From contig CM034127.1 in NCBI GenBank assembly GCA_019914995.1, positions 2,914,001 to 2,978,000 of the forward strand: a DNA stretch of 64,000 bases, written 5' to 3'. The notes below the pieces were generated by a model, which saw only the letters and a list, made by a program, of their open reading frames with translations, was not told the DNA's origin and ran no database searches. How positions within the stretch are numbered: position 1 is the stretch's first letter; each line of letters begins with the position of its first letter. Of this stretch, positions 24,821-36,994 are shown piece after piece. The position numbers were made by a program, and so were the translations under genes. This DNA comes from Acanthochlamys bracteata. Taxonomy: Eukaryota > Streptophyta > Magnoliopsida > Pandanales > Velloziaceae.

Positions 24821-25960
24821 ATGGAAGAAGCTGCACTGAAGACAAGTTGTCGAGGAACAAACCAGTGTAGTGCTGCTCTGTTATCCTCCGGCATCGGCAA
24901 CGACGATGTTTTTTTGATGGAGAGGTGTGGTTCTGTTATGGTGGAAGAGTTTTTCGCTGATGACTTACTTGACTTGGCTTGGCTTCCTGACGTAGACAAA
25001 GAAGAAGAAGATGAGCACAACTCTCAAGGCTTGCCGGAGCCCGGTAAACCTCTTCATAGCCACACTAACTCCGACTGCTCAGCTTTGTCTTTCGAACCCC
25101 GTCATCCCTCTGACCTCGCTCTGCCTGTACGTTTCTCAACTACTTCAAAAAAATTTTACTTTTGTTGTTGTTGTTTGGCTTTTGGACTGGATATAGATTC
25201 TCTTTGTTGTTGACAGTCGGCCGACGTGGCAGAGCTGGAATGGGTTTCACACTTTGTGGATGAGTCCTTTACAAACTTTCCTCCACCGGGCTCCGGCATC
25301 GGCGGAGTTTCTTTAACTCTTCCTCCCAAAGTTCCAAAACCCCATGCTGCAAGAGCAAACCAGAGAGTTACAGAGAATGAGTTCTTGAGGTTGGTGCCTG
25401 TACCCGTTAAAGCCAAAAGGAGCAAACGCGCTCGTGCCTCAAGCTGGGTCCGGTCGACCATATCTGACGCGAGCTCTTGCTCGTCTTCGTCGTCGTCATC
25501 GTCTTCGTCGTCGATATCGACTATGCTTGCGTTGGCGAGTATAACCTTACCAAGGCCTGCGTCGCCGGTAGAGCAGAAGAAGATGAAAAAGCGCGGGCGT
25601 AAACCAAAATCATCTAAACAGACACAGAATTTCTCGGCAACGCTGGGAGGTGGAGGAGAGCGGAGGTGCAGCCACTGCGGTGTGCAGAAGACTCCGCAGT
25701 GGCGTGCAGGGCCAGAAGGAGCGAAAACACTCTGCAACGCTTGTGGTGTTCGTTTCAAATCGGGACGGCTTTTGCCGGAGTACCGTCCGGCGTGCAGCCC
25801 AACCTTCTCTGTTGTAGAGCACTCCAACTCTCATCGGAAAGTTCTCGAAATGCGTCGGAAGAAAGCTGAAGAAGAAGGTGCTGCTGCTACCGCCGCTACT
25901 GTGACCCAGCAGCAGCAGCTTCCCCTAGCTTCCACTGCACCGCCGGTCCACTCTTTCTGA
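24821..25960 (+). CDS. GATA zinc-finger transcription factor, subfamily A (I)
   Basis: Nuclear DNA-binding factor for GATA motifs; relatives act in light, growth and cell-differentiation programmes. Two exons: 24821-25126 (102 codons) and 25217-25960 (247 residues plus stop), 349 aa in all. The 90-bp GT-AG intron is phase 0. The N-terminal part is acidic (DVDKEEEDE) with the [11 protein letters not shown] motif typical of subfamily A. A serine run follows at about residues 182-194, then a basic stretch ([11 protein letters not shown]). The single finger is CSHC at 253-256 and CNAC at 275-278, giving C-X2-C-X18-C-X2-C, the plant class. It is followed by [21 protein letters not shown]. Two exons with the finger in the last one also fit subfamily A. 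The tail carries alanine and glutamine runs. No lesion is seen. The exact orthologue is not assigned. Confidence 0.95.
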
Positions 25961-28900
25961 ACCTGTTCGGTTTGGTTCGGTCTTTTTGTACATTTTGGCA
26001 GCAGTAGATTGAGTTAGTTTAGCTTGTAGTCTAGTAGATAGAGATTAGTATTGACTAGATAGATGCTTTGGCGTGTGTTAGTGGGCTAAGTGCTAGGTTC
26101 TCTCCAATATCATCATTCCAGTTAGCAGCACTAGTTTAGCCCCAATCCTTTGGTTCTTTTCTTTATTATATATCATAAATATTAGTTTTTAGGTTTTTTA
26201 GTGAAGTAGGGATCATAACAGAAAGTGAATTAGGATTTTGAGGAATTCTTGGCCCGACTGCTTAGGATTTTTCTGCAAGTTGGAAAAGATTAGGTTTGTT
26301 TTTCTGGATGTATATACAGTTGGAAGTGGTAGAAATTTTAGATTGGTTAAATGCTGTGTTTTCTAGTTGTAGGGTGGTTGGTTTGGAATTAATCATAGAC
26401 ATTTGTTTGTTGCTTCTTATTTGGGATTTGGCTCGGGTTGCATGTTCTGTGACTGTGCATCCTGCAAAAGCTTTTCACAAGTTTCTCATTGTTTTGCGAG
26501 AGATGGATGAGATTAACGTGATGTATACTTGTAGGCCCAGTTCCGATTGGGTAGATGGTTGGTAATTGCCTCATTGATGTAATGACACTGCCAGGCTTCC
26601 TAACTCCACCAAACAAACACAAACAAATTGCAAGCTAAGTAAAATGTTAAGAATTATTTTTTCAACAAATGGTTCACATCCATTCATAAATCTCAAACAC
26701 AGATATTTTACCCAAAGGAAACTTCGAAGTAGAAGCTGTAAGTCAAAGGTCATTCTATTAGTACTCCTATAACGTAGTTGTTAGAATTTTCAAATAACTG
26801 GAAACTAAAAATTGATGTGATAATCTCTTTTAAAATAAATACCTTAAGAGTCTCAAAGCTTATTTTGTTTCACCGAATCAGAGAGTTCTTTCCGCATGTG
26901 ATTAGTGTGCCACTTGATGGCTAATTATCACTCCAGATCTCTCACTAACGAAAAGAAATCAAACAAAAAAAGAAAAAGAAAACAGCACTCCATAGTGGTA
27001 ATGATTAAGTGAAACTTGCCGTCGACAGAAATAACTTATATACAAACAATGCCTTTAATCCACATCCTCAATTGGAATTGTGATGCACTAGTCACTCATT
27101 TTGCTCTAGTCTTTTGTTGCGTTCTCTATTCTAGTGTTAAATTAAGCTGGCTTTCAGCTCAGCAATGCTTAGATGTGGGCGGTGCAACTTGTGGACAACA
27201 ATTGAATAATGTAGACAAGGAAGAATGCCCATTTCTTGCAGGCACATGACTCCAGACCCAATGTGTAGCTGATTGATGAGGTCGTCCACAGTAATAAGAT
27301 GGGCGAGTTTGAACCACTCCTTCTGGATTGGACCATTTTGATTAACAGAGCTTATAGAGAGTTATTATAAAGCATGGCAGTACCAAAATGAACCAAGTTG
27401 AAAGCTAAAAAAACCGAATAGTGCAAGTCATATATAGCTTCTCTGACCACCGTTATTTCTTTGGGTATCACTCCACCCTCTTCTAGCCTTTGTAGTTTAT
27501 TTTGAAGTGGGAATATATCAATAATATTTCGTGACCCATTATAACTCAATCCACGCCTTTATAATTGACCATTCATCTGTTAATACTCACTGGGAAGGGT
27601 GTATTTTGTCTCTATCTCAACTGTACAGAAAATATAGCAACACAGAATTGGTGAAATGCATTTCTTGAAGGGTTTAAATTTATAGCCATCGTCCACATCA
27701 ATAAAAACTTATGTATAATTTTGCTTTTTGGTAGCTCACCAAGTGAAAATATTAGCATCTACCTGAAGGTGTTATGGCAGAAACATTATATATGCTATAC
27801 CTATTGAACAAGGTGTCTAGCCATGTTCAATTTGCAGGAATTCTGGCCTTAGACAAGTATCAATCTTCCACCTAATCCTATCTTTCAGTCGCTGGTTGAT
27901 TCCTGCCTTCATGTGAGTCCATGTTGAACCATGTTCAATACCTATAAAGTTGGCATCCTAAACGCGCGCGCGCACACACTGCACACATAGGTCTCCTTGC
28001 AATGGAAGCACTACCGGGGAGATGTTTGAGTTCCAGCCTCATGAAATAATTCGAAAGACTTCACTAGAAAAAATTTTATAATAATTTAATGCAGAAAGCT
28101 CCAACCGCTCCTATGAAATGTTATCATATAGTTTAATTTCAATGCTCATGGGCCCTGTATGTGATGCATTTACAAATCATGATTGGTTCATTACTGGAGC
28201 TTTGCCAATGAGAAACACCCATCTGCTATCCAACATATGTCAGTATTACTCCTATCCAGAAAGGAATGAAGCTGGAATGCATTACACAATAATCCCCAAA
28301 AAATAAAAGATTTTCTGAAGTTAGTTAACCACCCCTGGTAAGCATTCCATCCAACGGACAAAAACGTAACCATTTCACACAAATCAGTAGATGAAATAAC
28401 GTAACAAAGATTCCAATAACAGACAAAAGCACTTACATAATTCAATCACCTGGTCTAAAAAGAAGCTTTTCGTTTCTGTAAAACAAGGAGGTGCATAGTG
28501 CTCTTTGTCTCAGCAGAGTACTGATGCAATAACAGAACAACACAGTTTATACTGAATTCAAATGAAGCAAAAGGTCAGTTTACAACAAAGAAACATACAT
28601 GAAGAGAAGACCTTCAATTTGACTCTTTAATCCTCTGCCTCCAGTAGATTATTCAGGAGAAAATAAAATTTTAACCTTGCTGCTTTCCTGTGCGACACTT
28701 AGCACGATATTGACCTCATTTAGATAGTATTCAAAAGATTGATTGCAACACTAACGGATGGAAACATCATAAGCCGAGCACGTGTAATATCTCACATATC
28801 AAAGGATCAGATTCTTTGAACTTAAGCCTTATTCTTCAAATCAACGTGCCTCTAGCTGGCCAGAAACTTAAAAGCAACAATATTCACACCATCATCAAAG

Positions 28901-30092
28901 AGGGACATATAAGCTCCATGAAGTAGCTTCAAATGTCTTATGGGTGGTCTCGTGTGGCTATGTATTACATCAGACCTCTTGTTCTAGTACTTTATATTCG
29001 CAGAATCTCTTATACTACTAGAAAGGCCAACAGCCAAAAAAGATAATCGACTTGAGACTCAATAATCAGCCAAAGAAGTTGATACAGAATTTCGGCTCCC
29101 AGTATTGCCGTTCAAATGATGAATAGGATAGTATGGAGCTATCAAAACCTCAGATTGGACACCATGGATATTTTTAGAGGACACCATGGATCCATTCAAT
29201 GCAATAGGATTCTACATAGCCTTTTTTATGTAGCCAAAGACAAATTGGACGATTTTACGCTAGAGAAATAAACCTTTCAATGACACTGGTCATTGTGTCC
29301 AGATGAAGCCACTACGACTCAATTGACCACCACTACAGCCTGTTACTGACATCCATCTGTAACTGAATACATGAGACTGCTATCATAAAATAGACTCGGA
29401 ACATTTGCACCAACAAAATCTTTAACCAATCAAGATTTGGATACACCATTTCACCTAATACTAGTTTTAGCATCATACTCTAGAATTACATACCGTTTTT
29501 TCTCTTTTGTAACCTCTCCTGAAGAAATCTACAAACAGCTTTTTTCAAATGTGAGGCGCAACTGTAAACCTTATAAATTACATATGACCTTAAAGAAAGG
29601 AAATACATAATCAGACAAAAGAGAGCACTCTGACTTGCAGCTTCAGGAGGGCAGAGCAAGAAAGCTAGATTTTGCTCTACTTTTCCATTTGGTGGATTAT
29701 ACACTATGACTATGTTGATAGTCTTCAAACAGACTTCAGCATAACGGTGTCAATTTTTAATAAATATTTAAGATAACTATAATTGAACTTATCCTGGTCT
29801 TACATAACTTCATTTTTTAGTTTGAGTAGGACAGCTACAAACTTTCCAACTTAATTTCCTACGCCAGAAAGAATTGGTACGAAATCATAATAAAACAGAA
29901 AAAAAACCACAGCTAAACAGGCACCACCTCAATAGGTTACATGATTTAATACAAGAGAGGCAGCTGTAATTACTCCTAGAATCTCTTATGTAATATTCAC
30001 AATATCCAGTTCCACTAATGACTTACATACTGACTTCCCTCGGTACCTTTAGACCACAATATGATTCTCATGCATGATGGGGTTTTGACTTT
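25961..30092. other. GATA 3' flank and unassigned region with coding-like minus-strand pieces
   Basis: The first ~300 bases are GATA 3' UTR and flank. Further on, two minus-strand stretches read like protein but cannot be placed in a gene. 27325-27137 begins QKEWFKLAHLITVDDLINQL and runs to a stop. 27957-27817 starts after a possible acceptor with DANFIGIEHGSTWTHMKAG, continues NQRLKDRIRWKIDTC, and ends in a stop. I do not recognise either. They may be exons of an unresolved minus-strand gene, old coding debris or chance. A GC/AC alternating run lies at about 27963-27987. I see nothing clear between 28.0 and 30.1 kb. Confidence 0.35.
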
Positions 30093-32265
30093 TCATGACA
30101 GCACAATGCTTTCCTGGAGACTCTTTATCGCATCAAAAAGCTCCCTGACTTCAGCATCTGCATCATAAAAAGAAAGTGCAATAGTGACCCACAAAGAAAC
30201 CACAATCCAAAAGAAAAATGAGAACTATCACTAACCTCAAACCAACATAATTATGAGTTGGATTAGACAACCATCTTATTGATGGAAGAATTTGTTGATT
30301 TGAATAAAGGACACCTACAGCAACTTCGATGTTTCCAATCAAATTGAACATCCTTCTCTTATGTGTAGTTTATGTTGCTGCATTGCATACTGCATGAACT
30401 AGCGACATATTTGTCTTCAATTTCTCCAAGCATATTAATCATATCCCTAATAGAGTCCATAAAGGACTCTTCCTATAGTGTTAGGAGTAAAATCATGACA
30501 TAATCATTAACCCCCATCAATTATCATGTTACATAAAACTTTAAAATTAAAGGTGGCCGGACTGGTTCTATTGTACTCCACTGAATGCTTTACCCATTGG
30601 CCTTTCCTTCCTCAATTTGGATGTAGCTACTAAATTTGTGGGGTTCTTATTTGATCCTTGTCCGCATTCCGAGTTTTTTCTTCTGCATCTTGCTGAGGCT
30701 TGGCAAGTAAAGAATTACTATTCCTCATATCTGGAAAACTGCTCCTGATTCAGCTGATTCCTCCAGTTGTGTGATACATCTGTCAGCTCACATGGCAGTT
30801 TGCAGGTATCTTTAGTTGAAAGACCCAGCAAGAAAGATGACTTCATATTAATTTTCTATAGCCTATTTCAAACTTGCTTGTATTAGAAGAGACACACACA
30901 CAATATAAATAATATGACAAGTCACAAGCATTTCTGATTTTGCACTACATTGTCACTGCATTCCGTGAAAATATGTTTTATAAGGAAATAAACATGGATA
31001 AATATTAATAAGCGACTTAATTCCAACTCAATTCTCTGAGTCCATGGAATTCAACAAGGCATTCAAACCATTAACATACAGTGACAGGGCTCATAGAATG
31101 ATTATTAGTTACGTAATCGTGATATTGAGAATAATACTTGCTTGCTTAACTGAGGAATGTTGTCCCAAATGTTTGAACTAGGGCTGGTTCCACATGCAAT
31201 TAAGTTTTGCAGCTCATGTATAAAAGCTCGGTTCTTTTTACTAAGATGACTAGCAGGTTACTAGTTGTTTCCAGAATAAGTTATCATTATGAGGTGATTG
31301 TTTCACAATTTTTTGTAGTACTAGATCAACTAGGCTTAAGAAGTCAAATTTGGTTGCAACCCCCACCACAAAACCATATCCTCTGTAATGCACAGCATTT
31401 TCATGATTCCCGTCTACTCTTTTCCTTTACCTCTCTCTTGCATTTATTCAAACAAAATTAAGATCCTTCACAATCCATTGAAATTTTTTTTAAAAAAAGG
31501 ATCATCTTCTCAGTCCTCCATACTCTCAACATGCAAGCCATTCAAACCAAAAATACTTTCATCATTGCAATTTGCTTCGAGCAGGTTACTGCAACTGCAG
31601 TCTATACCACGAATTGACCTTCAGCAGGTACCCTGACTTGCTCTTCAGCATCAGGTATTAACATTGGATAATGCAACCCACCTCAATCATCAAGATTTCA
31701 TTCCTATCGATTCCATGACTCCAAACCGACATGATCAACAACCAACCCATCTGCTTTTGCAAGTACTCCGCATAGAACAAACAGTTCTATGCATACTCAT
31801 ACAGAATGTAGAATAAATGTTAGCCTTACCACCACTCACCTTTTGTTACTCACTAGATTTGCAGTAGGCAAAAGCATCAGTCGCTCCAAATGCTTTACCA
31901 TCTAAAGCAATATAACAAAGTAGCTTGCTGTTACCAATTTTATAACTTCCATTAAAACTTATTCTAACCTGAACACATTTTGACAACAATTAAAAACTAC
32001 ACATGCTACACTTTTATTTCAGAAAGACAACAACAAGGAAGTTACCATCAAACCAATGTTAAATAAAACAACAATCAATCAAACAAAAAAAAACCCAGAG
32101 GTGCTTAGAGAAATGAACCTTGTGCAGTTCATTCGCCTCGAGTGTCTCAATAAGCGCGGCCTCAACAGATTCAGTACCTCATGACTTCCTAACCTGCTGT
32201 GATTTGAGCTTTTTTCCGAGACTATGCGCGTACGAAGCAAACTCGTTCTTCTCCTTTATTCTCAT
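30093..32265 (-). CDS. Unidentified minus-strand gene, partly resolved
   Basis: Four segments behave like exons. 32265-32119 reads MRIKEKNEFASYAHSLGKKL..., then, after an in-frame TGA at 32181-32179, TESVEAALIETLEANELHK up to a GT. 31968-31854 follows a good acceptor and continues in phase with VRISFNGSYKIGNSKLLCYI and LDGKAFGATDAFAYCKS up to a GTGAGT donor. 30472-30391 reads EESFMDSIRDMINMLGEIED and KYVASSC to a GTATGC donor. 30157-30093 joins it in phase as AEVRELFDAIKSLQESIVLS then stop. Splice phases agree within each pair, but no exon linking 31.85 to 30.47 kb was found, and the TGA breaks the first exon unless the start lies elsewhere. The C-terminal part looks helical or coiled. I cannot name the family. 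It could be a decaying gene or two genes. Confidence 0.4.
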
Positions 32266-32641
32266 ACTCGTGTTAATGCCTCCACGCCTCCCATCTTAAC
32301 TGTGATACTGCTGCTTCTGTTGTTCTCCCTCCATCTTCCACTTCGAACTCTTCATCTTCTTCTTCTTCTTCTTCGTCTATGTAGAAGACGATAAGGAAAC
32401 GGAAGAATTCGGTGCTACAGAGCTTGCTAAACAAAGAAAACGTTGCTAGTGAGACGAGAAGAGGAAGAAAGGTGGTGGTGGCATTGGAGGACGACAAGAA
32501 GGTAAATCGGAGTTGTTGGGATTGTTTGAGAATGGAATTGGAAAGAGAAGAGAGAAGAGTGTGGCGGTGGTGGAGAGGGAGATGCCGGAGAGTAAAAAAG
32601 TTCGACGAAAGGAAACGCCATGGATTTGTTTGGGACGGTTA

Positions 32642-32713
32642 GGGTGTTTGGTCTAGTGGTATGATTCTCGCTTCGGGTGCGAGAGGTCGCGAGTTCGATT
32701 CTCGCAACACCCC
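32642..32713 (+). tRNA. tRNA-Pro (anticodon CGG)
   Basis: A complete 72-base cloverleaf. The acceptor stem is GGGTGTT with AACACCC and discriminator C; the D-arm region starts GGTCTAGTGG; the anticodon stem CTCGC/GCGAG encloses loop TTCGGGT, which puts CGG at positions 34-36; the T-arm is GCGAG-TTCGATT-CTCGC. It reads CCG proline codons. The internal A box (TGGTCTAGTGG) and B box (GTTCGATTC) are present. There is no intron, and CCA is not encoded. A TTTT run about ten bases downstream is a likely Pol III terminator. Confidence 0.97.
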
Positions 32714-33126
32714 TTGAACCCTACTTTTGTTGAAAAATTTTACGGAATTGGACCGTTTGATACAAAAGCCCAAATAAACTTCCATTTTCGGGTAAACGTG
32801 GTTCTTGTTCTTTGATGTTGCAGCGAAACAACGCGACCCGACTCTCTTTTGATGTTGCTTATCAAAAGAACTGTAATTATAATTTGGATAAACCAAATGG
32901 TGGACGTGAGATTGCACCTGCCTTTCCTCGTTGCGTTATTTGCTGCTAAGGTGTTCTTTTATGTTACTACGAGTTGAATGCGCACGTGAAAATAAACTTC
33001 TTTGTAGAGGACCAGAAATGTTAACCATGTCGTTTGCGGAACGATTAGTTATATTATTAGCTGTCATAATTTCTCCATGACATGTATGTGGGTCCATAAG
33101 ATGCCAAAGAGATCAAGAGACAGAGA

Positions 33127-33450
33127 GCCCGTTTAGCATTAAGTTCAAAAAATATATAAAATAATTTTATCGTAATAAAATTATTTTATTATATATTTTT
33201 ATTATTTTTTAAAATAAAAAATATTTTTTATTTTAAAAAATTTTATTTCATAAATAATTTTAAAAGACTTCTCTAAATAAAAAAATATTTTTTTTAATTT
33301 TCAATATATAATTTTAATATACTTTTATAAATTATTTATTTTATTATTAAATAAAAAAAATATTTTTAAAATAATAAATTATTTTTAAAAAAGAAAATTA
33401 TTTTTTTATTTAAAAAATTATTTTAAAATAGTTTCAGACGTTCTCAAAAA
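33127..33450. repeat. AT-rich MITE-like element(s)
   Basis: The left end is 'gagcccgtttagcattaagt' and the right end is 'atagtttcagacgttctcaa', weakly complementary. At about 320 bp it may be two nested units, because the core 'ataataaaattattttatta' type of sequence appears twice. Confidence 0.4.
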
Positions 33451-33619
33451 TCTAGCCTAAATTTAGCGTTATGAATATAAGTTTCTGCGTGTACGGTTCA
33501 AAATTTCAAGTGATGTTAATAATAACTTATTATTTGACGTTTAGAATGCTAGACGTGGATACTTCTATTGTAGTAGTAGACCTCCCGACTTCCGTACCAG
33601 CTCAAACGTCCTTGTTCAC

Positions 33620-33832
33620 AATCTTCTCATGTTTTATAATAAAAACATTTTTATTTTTTAAACAATGAGTATTAAATTTTTATTTAAATAATAACAATAT
33701 ATAATAATAATATCTGATAATCAACATTTTTATATTTTCTAAAATTTAAATAAATTTATAAAATATTATTTAAAAATTATTTAAAATATAAAATAAAATA
33801 ATTTTGAAAAGCCGCCAAAACACGCAGCCAAA
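33620..33832. repeat. AT-rich MITE-like element
   Basis: An A/T body ending in 'gccgccaaaacacgcagcca'. Its reverse complement resembles the GGCGTGTTTTGG type of terminus seen in other elements here. The left end is not clear. Confidence 0.35.
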
Positions 33833-34384
33833 CGCAGCTTCAGTGGCTTCAACGGAGCTTTCTTGCCGAGTCCATTTCATTATTAATGATTTTTTTAAAT
33901 AACTTTTTTATGAAGAAGATTTTGTTTTTTTTTTAATTAATTTTATTTATAGATTTGGTTATAAGTAGTTGACAAAATATATAAAGAGCAGCAGAACCTT
34001 TTTGGTGTTGCCGACGACAATATAAAATTTCAACAAGTCGAGCCGAATAATCCAAACAGCAACTTTTCCCCATCTCTCTTCTCTTTTAAATCTTTTGGCT
34101 TGGTAGATCCTGTTGAGCAAGCAGTTCTTTTCCCTGTCCATCATAATTCATTCACCTCTCATCACAAAATCATGCGCTTTAAAGTTAAACTATCCATCCA
34201 TGTTATGTAGTAAAACTAGCGTCAGCGTCGACTATAGAATCGAAAGATGATGTTTTTACACGGTTCAATGCTTGAAGATGTATTATCAGTTTAAGCTCCA
34301 GTGCTTCGGTAACTTGTAATCTAATACCTGGTCTTCTGCCGCCATACAAGTAGAAAATGCGGGAAGTATAATTATTTTTTTTCC

Positions 34385-34620
34385 GTAAAAATTCATTACT
34401 CACATTTTTTTACATATGAGTTTTTCTTTTTCAATTTTTTCTTTTATATTTTTAAAAAAAATTTTTAAATATTTTAAAAAAAATTTTAAAAAATTTTAAT
34501 AGTACAAAAAATATTATATTATAAAATTTTTTATTAATTATTTAAGTATTTTTAAAATAAAAAAATATAATTTATTTTTTAAAAAATTAAAAATTTTTTT
34601 TTTAATAAGCACTTTCAAAA
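34385..34620. repeat. AT-rich repeat remnant
   Basis: A nearly pure A/T block with 'ttataaaattttttattaat', ending near 'cactttcaaaacatcact'. It has the same character as the other dispersed blocks, without definable inverted ends. Confidence 0.35.
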
Positions 34621-35001
34621 CATCACTGTATATAGAATATTCATAGCTAGATAGTGTAGTTGATCTCAGCTCTCCACCATTCGGTAAGTCAAGCGTTAAA
34701 TTCTATGATTCGTATCTGAACTATACATCATTGCCCAAAGTAATGCAAGAGTATTCTCTACCTGGTTACTACTCATCAAACAAATGCCTTAATTTACCTG
34801 AACGCATAAGCTAATAAGCTATGAGTATCAATCAAGCTGTAAGTGGATAAACTGCCTCATGAGAACGGTCACTATAGCAAAATCGAAAATGTTCAAACAA
34901 TGTTCTGTGAATTCGAAACATCTGTAAATGAATCCTTTAATGAGGACTTAAAACCATGTCATACGGCAACTCTGATTTGGTATTTAAACTTCTTATTATA
35001 A

Positions 35002-35286
35002 GGGCGTGTTTTAAGTGAATGAAACTCCACTTTTTCTCGCCAGAATTAGAGTTCCACTCACTTTTTTTATTTCAATTGTAAATAAAATTGAAAATTCGAA
35101 TTTTCAGTTCTATACAAGTAAAACTCAAGTTTCACTATATTTCTTTTTTTCAATTCACTTCTAATCCACTTCAACAATCAATTAAAATATAAAAACTAAA
35201 CTCTACTTCTAACTTATTTTTCAAAAAACTCCACTTTCTATTTTTCACTTTCACATAACTCAATTACGGATATTTGAAACACGCCC
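35002..35286. mobile_element. MITE with GGGCGTGTTT terminal inverted repeats and TAA target duplication
   Basis: A 285-bp element. The left end GGGCGTGTTTTAA is the inverse of the right end TTTGAAACACGCCC apart from one or two bases. Both sides are flanked by TAA (34999-35001 and 35287-35289), the three-base T-A-A type of target site used by PIF/Harbinger (Tourist-like) elements. The body is A/T-rich and non-coding. Two further members are at 20190-20455 and 54960-55228. It lies 265 bp upstream of the B-box start codon. Confidence 0.8.
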
Positions 35287-35551
35287 TAATTCATTTTTCA
35301 CTCTAACTCAGCCTTGAAGCAAAAATGTAGCCGCAGAACTACTCATAGTGTAATCCCCTCTCATCCTAACATAAAAAACCATCACCATCTTCCCCCTCTC
35401 TTCCCCAGCCCGAACTACTTCGCCACCTCCTTCCTTCCCTTTTCTTCTAAGATTTCTATCTTCTTCCCAATAGTGACTTTGATTTTCTTTCCTTTAATAA
35501 CACCAAGAAGAAACAATCAAGCAACCCAAAACAAGAACGACAAGAAGAAAG

Positions 35552-36243
35552 ATGAAGATGCTCTGTGATTTCTGCAAGAGAGCAGAGGCAACTTTGTTCT
35601 GTTCTTCCGACGACGCCGCGCTCTGCGGTCCATGCGATCGCCGAAGTCACAGCGCCAACAAGGTTGCTTGCCGCCATTGTCGTCAATCCCTCTTGCAACC
35701 GTCTACCACCTCCACTTCTCATTCTCCACCTCTCTGTGATATTTGTCAGGTATAACAACAAACGGATCATTCCTCTGTTTCAAATCTGTCATTGAAAAAG
35801 TTGGAGAAGTTTTGACAAAGTTTGTTTGATTTTTGTCTTGAGTAGGAGAAGATGGGGTACGTGTTTTGCCTTGAAGATAGATCTGTTTTGTGCCGAATCT
35901 GCGCTCCTATACATTCAGCTAACCATCTCACGGCGAAGCACAATCGGTTCCTTCTCACCGGCGCTAGACTTGGAGCTAGTTCTCCTGTGATCCATGTCGA
36001 AGAGATTGATGCAACTTCAGATTCGAACAGTTGCGGCACTACTTCCAATAACCAGCCTAAAGTTGTAGCTATTGACGATGAACTCGAACGCAGCAGCCCT
36101 AGCAGTGGTAACAGAACAACTGCTCTGCTGCAACAAGTAGTTGCTCTGATTACCTGCTGCAGACGTTGCCCGGATGGCGTGTCGATGATTTCCTGTTTGA
36201 TGACAGTGTCTCTGCTCTTGCTAATGCCCAAGGTTACTACCAG
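35552..36243 (+). pseudogene. Double B-box zinc-finger factor (BBX20-22 group), frameshifted
   Basis: A light-signalling transcription regulator family (STH2/LZF1 group). Exon 1 is 35552-35749 (66 codons) and exon 2 is 35846-36243. B-box 1 (CDFC...CSSDDAALCGPC...H) keeps every ligand: C-X2-C-X8-C-X7-C-X2-C-X4-H-X8-H. B-box 2 (CDIC...CLEDRSVLCRICAPIH) has only three residues between its last Cys and the His, where four are normal. After B-box 2 the frame runs to SSPSSGNR. The family's conserved SSCSDYLLQTLPGWRVDDFL block then continues in another frame, so a 1-base deletion or 2-base insertion sits near 36105-36115. Exon 2 is 398 bases, one short of a multiple of three. Unrepaired, the second frame gives about 30 unrelated residues and stops at 36247. 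A possible 3' exon near 36340-36460 (MDADDGHIGFKQD) does not join cleanly. It is probably a pseudogene; a sequencing error is the alternative. Confidence 0.75.
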
Positions 36244-36994
36244 GTAGTTATCCAATTCTAATCAGAACAAATTGCTCCAATTTGTTGATTTGTGTATATT
36301 GATTGTTATCCAATGTCGTACTTTTTGTGTTGACTGGTGAAGTAATGCCATTCCGAGAACCGGTGATGGATGCAGACGACGGACATATCGGGTTTAAGCA
36401 AGATATGCTGCCTGCGGACAGCATTACCAGCAGGAATTCCTGGCATGGAGAAGGCAATAGTGTAATTGTATCTTTTATTTCTTCTTTTCTTTTTGTGAAT
36501 TGAGCTGGGATTTACCAAAAATGATTTTCCTCAGCTCTTTAATCCTGGTTGGAACATTGAGCAATGCTTAGGCGCCTTAAAGCAGTCCCTTCACTTGACT
36601 GTTTAGTTCAAATGAGTGTGTCTAGCATTTGAACTAATTTTATGTGAAAAACTGGTTTATTTAAAATTGATGCATTTCTAAAAACATAACATGTGGACAT
36701 AGCAAGCTACGGAAGCATTGAATAAGGACATGTATGCACAAGTGAAGAATGGAGATTCCCTTTTACCTTTGCTTTTAACTCAACTTTTCCTTTATTGGTT
36801 TAACCTCGACCTTGCGAGAAAAGACCGTCACTTGTGTGCCAGCCTGATTTACTCTTCCAGAATAACGAAGAGCGAATGAGGGGCAATAAAAACGCCGACC
36901 TTGAACTCGCTCCAAAGTTGTTGCAATAAATCTCTATAATCCTGTATTATCCAATAGGCATGAATGCCAACGATGAACGGCCAGCCATGACTAA

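Larger units (their letters stand above)
32714..35001. other. Intergenic stretch dominated by AT-rich repeats
   Basis: After the tRNA there is no supported protein gene. Three AT-rich repeat blocks listed separately take up about a third of it. The short open frames present have no recognisable domain. Confidence 0.5.

Noticed and set aside
25156..25827. 223-codon minus-strand open frame opposite the GATA exon
   Set aside because: It is antisense to a strongly supported zinc-finger exon; the openness follows from the GC-rich, serine-rich codons of the real gene.
26296..26565. 89-codon open frame in the GATA 3' flank
   Set aside because: No similarity is recognised; it is most likely chance in a downstream region.
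32412..32642. 76-codon plus-strand frame ending at the tRNA
   Set aside because: It is Arg/Glu-rich with no domain, and the opposite strand is also open. It could be coding debris, but the evidence is too thin.
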